DNA of 64,000 nt from Siphonodentalium dalli (Eukaryota > Mollusca > Scaphopoda > Gadilida > Siphonodentaliidae): contig CP136066.1 of NCBI GenBank assembly GCA_032622095.1, forward strand, positions 10,067,784-10,131,783, in the 5' to 3' direction. This document shows positions 29,401-42,100 of this stretch, piece by piece (position 1 is the first letter of the stretch; each line of letters starts with the position of its first letter). Under the pieces are notes generated by a model that ran no database searches, was not told where the DNA came from, and worked only from the letters and a program-made list of their open reading frames with translations. The translations under genes were made by a program, and so were the position numbers.

Positions 29401-32400
29401 ACTGGGGATTCGTAGATCCTCTATGTATTAACCCTTTACCCAACAGAACGACCCTGTGCCAATGCATTCTCTTATATATGCGAGTCGACCATAGGTCGCC
29501 TCGCATATATAAGAGAATGCATTGGCTTAACACATATTAAAAATGATAAAATTGTCAAAGAATGTAGAAAAATTGTTAAAAATTGTTAAAAAATGCAAGA
29601 AAAAATTATAAAATTGTTAAAGAATGTAAGAAAAAATGGTAAAAAGTGTTAAAAAAAGAATTTTTTTAGGCCAATGCATTCTCTTATATATGCGAGGCGA
29701 CCTATGGTCGACTCGCATATATAACAGAATGCATTGGCACAGGGCATAACTGTAACCATCACAATGTGGTCAAGGAGCCGGTTCCAATGATATCCATATT
29801 TGTATGGTTCTATTGAGACAGACCGAAGATATTTTAGGCTGTTGAAGCTTTCTTTGGGCGTTTTTGGCCGTTTTGTTGGGTAAAGGGTTAAATTAAGTTT
29901 CGTTTATGGGATCTATTTCTTTCTTCTTATTTTGAACTTTACGATTGGAATGCTCTCTTCTCCTCAGATACTGGAATTACTTGAGTCATTACTGGAATCT
30001 CAGTTACACCAGACTGGTGATAATGTGTTTGTGGTTGCTCAGAAATGGATGCAGAAGCAACGGTTCATCAGGTATTTATCAGAGTATTACACCTAGTCAC
30101 CTAGTCTGGAACTTTATTATTATGTTAATTACAATATAATTATGATATTCGACTTGTGTTGGGTTATTTCGTGTTGACTGTGAGACAAACATGGGTGATA
30201 AAGGTGGTTGAACAATGTTGTAAACATGAAAAGAAAATTTAAATGGAGCTTTATTTTTGTCTTGAAGGTGTCGTTACTTCCTCTTTGGTTGTGATAAGGA
30301 AATCAATTTGTTTTAATTCCAGCCATTTCTAGATCCTTTTTCCTTGCTAAAATATGATTATGTGATAAAATGGATTTGTCGCAATTCTAAACGAAATTTA
30401 TTATCCGAGTGCACTAAATTCGATTCAAGCTGAGCTTTTGCAAGCCTCGAATCGAATTTAGTGGATCCTCTATGTCAGGGACCAGCCTAGGGGGCGACGT
30501 GGGCGAAATGGTCGCCCTGTGTGGCCGTAAGTCGCCCTGAAATGACGTCAGGGAGAAGTGGATGTCTCTCTTAAAAAAAAAATATTTTTAGTTAAATTTT
30601 TAATCTCCCTGAAGAATTGGTGACTGGATGATCTACTGCTCAGCATTACACTTCCAGTTTATCCTCACCCATGTAGAAAATCTATTGTGGACAATAATGA
30701 CAGCTAAAACAATCAGTTCTAATCAATAGTTACTAGCGTCAAATAGTCACACTAACGCTCCACTTCTCCCTGGTAAGCCCCCACTTCTCCTTATTTTTCC
30801 AAGAGGGAGAAGTCACTTCTCCCTATATTTTGACCCTAGGCTGGTCCCTGCTCTATGTCTCTGTAAATTTTCATGAGACTGATTTAAACAAAGGAAAAGA
30901 GGAAAGCAAAACCTAAATTGATAAATTTTTATCGAAAAACAAGAAAACAATTGTATGTTTGACTATGTTTTCCAAAGAAAATCGCAGACACAAAACTCAT
31001 GGACCGCTTCCCATCTCTATTTCCGAAAACTCATGGACTGCTTCCCATCTCTATTTCCGAAAACTCATGGACCGCTTCCCATCTCTATTTCCGAAAACTC
31101 ATGGACCGCTTCCCATCTCTATTTCCGAAAACTCATGGACCGCTTCCCATCTTTATTTCCGAAAACTCATGGACCGCTTCCCATCTCTATTTCCGAAAAC
31201 TCATGGACCGCTTCCCATCTCTATTTCCGAAAACTCATGGACCGCTTCCCATCTCTATTTCCGAAAACTCATGGACCGCTTCCCATCTCTATTTCCGAAA
31301 ACTCATGGAGATTGATGGCACCATTTGGAAGGTTAGCCGATTCCAAATTTATAACCGAAATGATCTCAAATATACAGAAAAATATAAGAAACAAAACATG
31401 TTTTTCAGTGCTATATCAGAGTGCAAAATCTGTGTAAAATCTGTGCAAAATCTGTGTAGGTATGTTTTAAGATACCACTCAACAAATTATGTATGCATCA
31501 TATTGTAGTTCAAATGAGCACGTCTGTTTTAAAATATATTGAAATGAGGTATTCTTCATCTGTATGGATATAACATAAGCAGACCACTAGCAGAGAAACA
31601 TCTATGGATTGCCATTTATTCCTTTTGAGATTTCATTTTATTCATATTCAGATCAATACTTAAAACCCCCTTGGCGATTTGCGCTCCAAAATACACCTAA
31701 TAATATTCACTTTTGAATTATTCCGGCCAACTATATAGTTTGAGGTACCTTTCTACGAACATTATATGTCCCAGAAAGACACATTTGTAGTCCTAAAAAA
31801 TACAACTTCCATTATGATAATCAGTCCTGAGCCATTACTCCGTCATTTGTATTCATTGAAATCCTGGGATCGGAAACGGAATAATTCGCGACTGTCTGGA
31901 AAATGTATATTTCGTTATATATAACTTGAAACTATTTTAACTTCAGGCATTGCTTTCTCTTCATGTTAAACATGAAATTCTGTTGTACCATAAAAGTTTC
32001 AGAGCAAAGAGAGCTCTAAATTTCTTCCCATGGTCCGCAGGTTAAATTTTTACACAGCCGCTGAATTAAAAAATTGAACCAGTACAAATGAAATAATCTC
32101 AAATTTACTGAAAAATATCAGAAACAAAACAGGTATTATCCGCTCTATTTCGAAGAGTTTGTTTGGACACCTTCCGTGCAGATATGTTTTCAAAGACTTC
32201 TTACCAAATTATGGTATCGAATGAGCCACGTCCATTTAAAAAAACTTTGTAAGAACTTATAGCTAAAAATGTCTACAAATGACCAAATGTTACTCAGATA
32301 ACAACCTAGTTTCCAGCTATAAAAGCCTCATTCTATTTCTCAGCAAACTTATCTTTATTGACTTCAAAGAGCCATAACATTATAAGTTGTTGCGGTTGAT

Positions 32401-35400
32401 TGATGGTAACATGGTGTGATATATTGACTGCTTGGAGCATATGTTCAACTTCGTCACACTCGCCACATCGCTGACAGTCAATTCATCACTATAACATATA
32501 TGTTCTGCTGACAGTCCTGGAAGAGTGAACAGCACAAAATGTCAGAAAATCCTTTCGATTCTTGCTGGAGGCAGAACATTTGTTTAGCTCTGTAAATTGT
32601 GGTACAAGATAATGGCTACCTTATCAAACATGGAATGTGTTATGCTTCAGTGAGAATCAATGCCTGATATCACGGAAAGTGTGTAGTACCACCTACTACC
32701 TGTTATAGGTTAGCATACAAAACATGAACACATTATATTTCAGTGAGAATCAATGCCTTATAACACATAAAGTGTACAGTACTACTACCCGTTATAGGTT
32801 AGCTTATCTATCTATATAAAATCCAAATGTTTGTGTGTGTACCATGCGGCACATATTAGAATACGACATGCAATTTCAGGCCAATCGGTACAAGACAACT
32901 TGAGATATAACATGTTTTCCAGACATTATCAAGTTGATATTTTCACTGATGTTATGCGTTTGTCCAAAGACGAATGAGGTTTCAGCGGGGTCCATCATTA
33001 GAAAACACCAAGGCCATATTGGGACAAAACGCACACTGTTTGCCAGCTTTCTTTATATCATTATCAGCGGTGCAGCAGTGACGATATTTTCCTGTATGTC
33101 ACCCCATCATTTTGACGTGCAATCACTTGGTAAAACATGAACATGTTATATTTCAGTGAGAATCAATGTCCTCTGATACAGCTGACAGCTCTGGAGATCT
33201 CCGTCCAGTTAGCAATCAGTAAGTCGTCCGACAATCACCAAATACTATGTGATATAGGCCAGCTTATGTGTGAAGCGGCACTAAAGAGAGCCACTATCCC
33301 GTTACCATGGAAACATATCCCTAGTTATATAGAGCTTCAGATGACAGCTGTGAATATTCTGCTGCTTTATATATCAACCAATCCAAAGGCATTTAGTTCA
33401 TCCACTTGCAGCAGTTCGACCAATCAGAATATCTCTGCAAGCATGGAATCAGGCGATCAAAAAGCTCCAAACTTGGAGTTAATATTGGATTCTTTGATTG
33501 ACTCACCATCTTATGAAGCCGTTCTGGTGACACTGACATGGATTAAATACTTTGTGACGTTGACCTCTGATTCTGGCTCAAATATAGAGAATTCATCTCA
33601 GGAAGAGGTTGCGTCCTTGACCTCTGATGCTGGTGAGGCTGTTGAGGGTCTATCTCAGGAGGAGGCTAGTTGCAGAGTTCCACTGAATTGTTCCCGTTTC
33701 ATGAAGCTCTGCCGTCCGTCGGAGGAAGTGTTGCAGCAGATAAAAGCATCTCACAGCTTGTACAATAAATTGCTCTGTGTTGGCTTCAGAGACGAGGCTC
33801 ATGAGGAATGTGTGGCTAAGGTTAGTCTTTATAAAGAACGATGTTAATATGAGCTTAAAAATGATATCCTTCATCACCAGATCTCGGAAATTTTTTTAAT
33901 TATACTCCCCGCAACGAAGTTGTGGGGGGTATACTGGAATCAGTTTGTCCGTCGTCCGTGAACACAAATTTGTCCGGAGTTTTTCTCAGTTGTTTTTTGA
34001 TCATTTTCCGTGAAACGTGGCACAGACATCAACCACCATGGGAACCTGTGCACCTGCGATTATAACGTCGGATTTTTCTTGGTGGGGTTATCCCCTCTTT
34101 TTCGACTTAGAAACTTTTCGCAACATGTATAATTTTGTCTGATCTTTTATTCCTACATTATTAGGCAATTTTTTTTAAACTTGGCACAGATATTTAGTAC
34201 CATGGGAACCTGTGCACCTGCGATTATGACGTCTGTCCGACTTTTTTTGGTGGAGTTATTCCCCTTTATTGACTTAGAACATTTTCGCAACATACATAAT
34301 TTTGTCCAAGCTTTTATTCCTACATTTTTCGGTCAATAGGTTTAGGGTTAGGGTTGTGCAATTGCAATGGGAATCTGTTATTTTATAATTTTAACTAAAT
34401 GTTTACTGACATGTGAAACATCTATTGTTTTAAAAACAATTCCTCCTTAGTCGCAATGGGAGAGTCACACCTCTAATTAAATGGATAGAAAAATAACTAT
34501 AAGATAAGCATCGAGGTTATCTCAAACAACATAGTTCGAGATTCAACACATCGTGAAATTTTCTTTATATTTTTTAGGACAAAACTGTACAGGGCTTGTG
34601 CTATAAATATTAATTACATTGGACTTTGTTTTCACTTTATTTGCGTATCAGGTTATTTTCAAAGTCCCTCAAAAATTGCTTTGGGCCATACTGTTTATTA
34701 TTTATATTAAAATATATTTTATCTCACGTGGCTATCTAATCCTAATCCATGCTTGTGATTGGTTGCTTGACATTCACTATTTCCAATAGTTCTGTCACCA
34801 ACACAATAGTCTGATTCCCAATTTTAGCATGCCCATTATTGCTGGGAAATCCCCTAATCTATTTGTAGCATGCATGCAATTCCAGGGATGTAATTTGAAA
34901 GTCATCTCTCCCTCACTGGATAAGTTCAATATTATTTGTAATCGACAAATAGAGAACAATAAATTATCGTAAGCAATTTCTTTGTTATTTGTGATGTTTG
35001 ATGTGAGGATTTATCCTGTACTGTCTTCGCTTCGATATTTTCTGTCAATTCCCTAAGTTCATGCTATACTAAATTTTCGCAATGAATGATCAGTTTGTTT
35101 TTGGTAGAATTGTTTGATATATGGGATCTGGGATGGGAATTGGGAAAGCATGAAGCAAGCTCAATAAAATATAATAAATTTTGCACAGCTTTTCAGTGAC
35201 TATGCCAAAATAGTGGTCCTATGTGGAGGAATATTCCTCCCCTCAGATAAGCTGTTCAATATTTATATAATAATCTTCTCTCATGACTTTCTCTCATGCA
35301 CCCCCGCCTATGTTTTGAGATTGAAATTTAATCACTTAATCATGGTTAAATAATTGCATTAGAACCTTTTTTAAACTAGCAACAAACATATCTTTCTGCA

Positions 35401-36161
35401 TTCTCTTTGCCCAATGGCTTAAAATGGTACTGTACACTAAATCTGGTCATTTATGGGACCATCTCCTTTTATACATATATGCAACAAATGAATGAATTTG
35501 AGTCTTGGATTAGTGCAAAATACGGTCATGTGCTCAATGAACGATGCAGCAAATAACATGGTAATTATATTGAAAATGAATAAATGGCTGGAGTCATAAA
35601 TTCATTTTCATTATAACTGACATGTTATTTGCATCGTTCATAGAGCACATGAGCATATTTTGCACTAATCCATGGCTCAAATTCATTCATTTGTTGCATA
35701 TGTTTTGTTGAGTATAAAAGGAGATGGTCCCATAAAATGGCCAGATTTAGTGTACAGTACCCCTTTAATGGTCGGATTTAGTGTACAGTACCCCTTTAAT
35801 GGTCGGATTTAGTGTACAGTACCCCTTTAAACAGTTTAAGTATATTATGCTTATGTTTTATGATGTTTTTCTCTTTACATTTGACAGATATTTGATATTC
35901 TTTCTCATCACTGTCTGTCAAGAATTCCTAGAACCACATGGAAGGTTGGCTCTGGTACCTACAGAAATACTGATGTAAGTAACATTTGAGCAAGTCTATA
36001 ATAATAATAGTAATAATGACATGTTTATATAGGGGTTAACCCTTTGAGTGCCAGGTCCGATTTTTGTATCAACCCATATACCCTGTGCCAATGCATTCTC
36101 TTATGTATGCGAGTCGACCATAGGTCGCCTCGCATATATAAGAGAATGCATTGGCTTAACA

Positions 36162-36193
<32 letters not shown>

Positions 36194-39100
36194 TTTACAA
36201 TTTTAATAATTTATTCTTGTATTCTTTAACAGACTTATTTTGTAGGTTTAGGGCCGATGAGATCGGCCCCTGGCACTCAAAGGATTAACCAATTACTTGC
36301 TCTAACATGCTTTTAAACATTACAATATTACCCTAGTCATTTGTACAAGCCAACCAATGAACTGGCTGCAGACGCTGCTCTAGTTTGATCAGAACATGCT
36401 CTGATACTCATCAGTATGACAAGCTGACTGGTACTTGTTTAATGCATGAGTGATGCGAAGCTGGCACGTTCCGAGCGACCTTGCTTAAGGGTCACAACTT
36501 GGTGCGGGTTTTGAAACAGCGAGCAATCCGACAATTGCATGTCGCTCAAAGCGGTCAAGCCACTGCTGTGTGAAGACTCATAATAGACCAGCGATGGGCT
36601 GCGAACCCATATCATAGTTTTTACAGTGATTTCATGTCCGACACACTAACACTGTCTGTCATCTTGGAAACAAACTCCTCAAAATAGACCATTCCTGTTT
36701 CTCAGGCCAAAACTTGATCCCAAATTGGCAGACGACACATTGCATAATGGAGGTTCCACGTGGGTGTACATCACAATATTCACCATTTGGGAACTTGAGA
36801 GAGTGAATTTGGTGATGATAGCCCGCTACCTGTGATAGCGACTCTTAATTCACCCTCTGGGGACCTCATTCTGCAAATGACAGGCACACTAAATTCAGGC
36901 TTGGATTCTGGGCAAGGGTTTGCAAAAGTCATGGTGAGATTTCCGTCACCATTATTCAAGTTTTTAGCACATGTTTGAACATAGTTGACAATTACACTAA
37001 TGAATCAGACATCTGAAAACACCATGCAGGGTTTATATCCCTTTATGACTCGGGAAGACCGCTGCTACCAGTGACATTTTACCCACATTTGGTGGACTTC
37101 CGCAATATTAATATATGTGCTATGCAAACAGAGCCACGTTCCTGTGTTTTTTGTAATTTCATACATTAACTTTGGAAAGTTCCACTACATCCAAAGACCT
37201 ATATCGTGAAACAGTGTGATTTGGTTCTCCGATTATTTTATCAACACAAAAGCCTAAACGCACATGGATGACAACACACATGGCAAACATCAGTCTAGTC
37301 AAACACAAGAGCTCTAATTTGCTGCCATATTTCTGAGTAGCATGTGAAAATCATCAACAAAACTACCACTATAATTCTCCATTCTATTAATAAGCTTTTA
37401 GTTGGGGAATAATTCTCAAAGCACATAGCAAATTTGTCTTTTGGGCAATCTGTTTTGTCATTTTGGCTGGAAAAACCTGTGCTAAATATAGAATACCACA
37501 GACTAGTACCCAGTCAGTGACAGAGTCAGAAAGGAAGTATGACTGGTGCGATGTAGAGTTTGTATAAAAAAACGTACTGCAACTATTCCATACGACATTT
37601 GCAGAATGAGGAACCCAGAGAGGGAATTTAGTGCTATCACACACAGCAGCTAGTGTCACCAAATTCACCCTCTGGTTACCTCATTCTGTTTAGGCTTTGA
37701 TTTGATTTTTTGAGTACTCTTTAAAGCCACATGGCAGTTTGCACACCAAAATACAAATAATATTATTATCTTTTGAATTTTTCCCAGTATCGAAATAGGT
37801 TGATAAATATCTTAACTACCTTTCTACAAGCATTCTCTAACCCAAAAAGATGCATTGAAGTAATGAAAAATGCAGCTATGAACAAGGTGATTGGGTCCCA
37901 TAACAAAAAAAGCGCCATTTGCACGACATGGAACAGAAAAGAGCATTCCGTGTTATTCTATTCCTGATACGGTAGCAATAAAGAGCGTTTCTCTGACTTC
38001 GGGCGAAAAATTGAAAATGGCTGGAAAATGGCTGTGACTTTGGCAAGTGTTTTTCAAAGTATTTGAAGCCGGCATATAACTATTTGCGTGTATTTGTCGA
38101 CCTATCGTATCCGAACCTCCAAATTACGTAGAAAAATTTGGAAGTTTGAATGAGCCATGTCCATTTAACACATATAATTTTTAGGTGTCTACACCTGTAA
38201 AATATTACATACTAGTACATACTCTCCTCTTGATGTAATCCGATCCAAAACAAAGACTGAATCCTCACACCTTTTGGCATCTTCAGCATTGGCAGTAGTA
38301 CACTATTAGTAAGCAGACTGAAAACTTCAGTTTGAACATAAGATTTTTTATAAACTAAATCTCTAAAAAAAAAAAAACCTTCCTTCTACAGATTTTCAAG
38401 ATGTGTCTCTCAAAACTCAGCATGGTCCGAGGGTAAGTGGATATATATGTGTATTATGATGGTTAGGAAAGTCATTCAATGCTCCCAGATTTAGGGAGAT
38501 GTTATTTCTCATGCAAAATGGGGCAAATGTGACACATTCAATGAAGAGTCCAGAGAGGTATTACAAATGGTCTATATCTTCTCAGCAAGTTTTATATAAA
38601 TTCTGCGGTATATAATATATTATTTAATATCCATCCCTCAACTAACACTATTTCCGATTGGGCAAAAGCCGCCACGTGATAATCCGGGAAAATGTCATAT
38701 TGGACTCCCGAATGTCATATTGAATTGCCAAGTGTGCAATATGACTTTATTATCGGACTCTGTGACGTCACGAATTAACTCTATTGCCAAATAAATCGGT
38801 GAAATTGTGATGTGCACGCAACACTGGTGGATTTAGCAGACGTTTCAATTCCGCATTGAGTTTTTTTTCACTTCCGTGTTTACTGTTCCAAATACAGGCT
38901 TTTATAGAGAATTAAGTTCCGCCAAATACCAAAAATAAACACAAAAGTTTTATTCCCGAAATATGGATAAACATACAGATGTCATTATACAATGTTGTGT
39001 ACAGTATGTGTTTTTCTTGTACTCGTCCAGGTTGTGGTGAAAAGTCATATTGGGCTCAACATTATGACTTTTCACCACAACCTGGACGAGTATAAGAAAA

Positions 39101-42100
39101 ACACATACTGTACACAACATTGTATAATAACCTTATAAGATTGTCTGGAAAAGTTTCTATCAATTAGTATAATTTTTTTTAGAATTTCTTATGACATTGT
39201 GCGACAGTTTTAGGGGCTATTTTTAGAACATTAATCTGGATGAAAACGTTTGGAGCATACCATGAGAGAGAACCACCTTAATCAAGGAAAATTGCATTTT
39301 AGCTAAGAGATTTACTGCGAATTACTATTGAAATAAATTAATTTTTGTGCCTTTAAAGACAGTATAAACTGTCTTTAAAGGTACAGATGGTCCCCATTTC
39401 ATCAAGTTACAACAACAACATTTCTTCAAAATATGCTTTAGTTATCAGAATCGACTAATTACAACAAAATAATGCTAGCCGCTGTCAACTATGGTATAAA
39501 ATTTCCCAAAACGTGTTATTTATCAATATGTTGTTCAATGAAATATGGCCGTTATTATCACTTGAGTATCACAAAATTTGGCCGTATTACCACTTGATTT
39601 TAGAGTTATCCATTTTCATCCGCAATTTTGTCCAAGACCGTCGGTTTGATGATTTTTTTCTGGGCCACAAGTAAGTACATACCGGTATCTCGAGAAATAA
39701 CAAATTTCAAAAATCGATATCTGAGCTTTGATGGGTGGGTTCCTCGACTCGAATCAAATATTTTTTACCCCGAAGCCAAAGAAATAGTAATTAGGGAGCA
39801 TTAATTTGGATATGCGTCTTTAAATAGTTTATTCACATTATCTATTTTATTCACACAATAGCTATTTGTTGTCTATAAAATAGGATTTATTAAAAATATG
39901 TTCTTCTTGTAATTGTGGTCCATAAGAGATAGACCATGTTTAACCCGTTGATTATTGAATCTATTATCCTGGCTGTTCAGTTTCATTGGAATTGTCTAAT
40001 CTTTATTTGTAGCGATGTTCTGATAACTTGAGCAGGCGACAGGCTGGGAAACACTTTATGCAATTTCATCCATTCAGTTATAGGGGTGTTTCATCCATTC
40101 AGTTATAGGGGTGTTTCATCCATTCAGTTACAGGGGTGTTTCATCCATTCAGTTATAGGGGTGTTTCATCCATTCAGTTATAGGGGTGTTTCATCCATTC
40201 AGTTATAGGGGTGTTTCATCCATTCAGTTATAGGGGTGTTTCATCCATTCAGTTGTAGGGGTGTTTCATCCATTCAGTTATAGGGGTGTTTCATCCATTC
40301 AGTTATAGGGGTGTTTCATCCATTCAGTTATAGGGGTGTTCCATCCATTCAGTTACATGGGTGTTTCATCCATTCAGTTATAGGGGTGTTTCATCCATTC
40401 AGTTACAGGGGTGTTTCATCCATTCAGTTATAGGGGTATTTCATCCATTCAGTTATATGGGTGTTTCATCCATTCAGTTATAGGGGTGTTTCATCCATTC
40501 AGTTACATGGGTGTTTCATCCATTCAGTTATAGGGGTGTTTCATCCATTCAGTTATATGGGTGTTTCATCCATTCAGTTATAGGGGTGTTTCATCCATTC
40601 AGTTATAGGGGTGTTTCATCTAGGGTTGAAATGATTAATCGACTAGCTGTAATCGACGCTGAAATGTCAGAACGTCGACTCTGAATTTTGCCGTTGACTA
40701 GTCGGAACATAGTGTATTAGTTACATGTATAACATTTTCAAGATTGATTCAGGCATAAATGGTGTTAACTGCGCGTAAGTTACGGTAAGTATAATGTTTG
40801 GTGGCACCCGGAATTGACAGTTTTACTAGTATAGACACACACGGTGACCCGACTATTAGAATTAATTGAAAGAATGAAATTGACAACACAATGTCTCACT
40901 CGTCGTTTGAGGTCAAAGAGGTCAAATCACTGCGACATGATGGCAATGATTGACGCGGCTTTATCGTTTGTCGGAGACCGCTTTGATCTAGACACTGTGT
41001 ATATTTCGATTGGTCTCGCACCGTCGGGTTATGATGCGACGCTGTGTGAAGGTTGCTTAAGGTGACGTCATTGGTGCTACCTTATATAAATGATACTGAC
41101 ATTAAGAAATGGCTATCATATTCTACAACGTAGCCTATACTGTAGGGCGTATTTAGTCGAAACATTAACATTTTATAGTGACCCCGCTCGGCACCGGTTT
41201 ATTGGTGATCACATGACTAAACGAAATCTCGAACGCTGATATTAAATTTAAAACCATTATAAAAGATCGTGTTTCTAATCATTATCCACCACATGTCTAA
41301 TTATATAATTACATTCAGTGTTTCATCCATTCAGTTATAGGGGTGTTTCATCCATTCAGTTATAGGGGTGTTTCATCCATTCAGTTATAGGGGTGTTTCA
41401 TCCATTCAGTTATAGGGGTGTTTCATCCATTCAGTTATATGGGTGTTTCATCCATTCAGTTATAGGGGTGTTTCATCCATTCAGTTATAGGGGTGTTTCA
41501 TCCATTCAGTTATAGGGGTGTTTCATCCATTCAGTTATAGGGGTGTTTCATCTAGGGTTGAAACGATTAATCGACTAGCTGTAGTCGATGCTGAAATGTC
41601 AGAACGTCGACTCTGAATTTTGCCATTGACTAGTCGGAACATAGTGTATTAGATACATGTATAACATTTTCAAGATTGATTCAGGCATATAGGGTGTTAA
41701 CTGCGCGTAAGTTATGGTAAGTATAACGTTTTGTGGCACCCGGAATTGACAGTTTTACTAGTATAGACACACACGGTGACCCGACTATTAGAATTAATTG
41801 AAAGAATGAAATTGACAACACAATGTCTCACTCGTCGTTACTCTATATAATTTATACATAATGTATAATTGATTTATGATGTGTTTATATTTCCAGCGAT
41901 ACGGCTAAGTCCAACCTGATTCTGTTCATGAGACATCTGATGTCATCCGTTTATAAGGAAACCTGTGAGGAGAGGGCGATGAACATATCAAATGCATCCG
42001 TTTATAAGGAAACCTGTGAGGTGAGGGCGATGAACATATCAAATACATCCGTTTATAAGGAAACCTGTGAGGTGAGGGCGATGAACATATCAAATGCATC

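Noticed and set aside
30955-31508. Open frames over the 34-bp array
   Set aside because: Three overlapping frames coding the same phase-shifted peptide; satellite artefact.
34338-34349. Telomere-like ttagggttaggg
   Set aside because: Only two units; consistent with chance or internal repeat text.
40013-40083. Possible exon after tttatttgtag (CGATGTTCTGATAACTTG)
   Set aside because: In the phase needed after exon 17 it hits TGA after five codons, it lacks a good donor, and exon 17 joins 41897 perfectly without it.
40844-41065. 73-aa open frame in the tagggttgaaa element
   Set aside because: No motif recognised, and the truncated sister copy lacks it; not called as a transposase.
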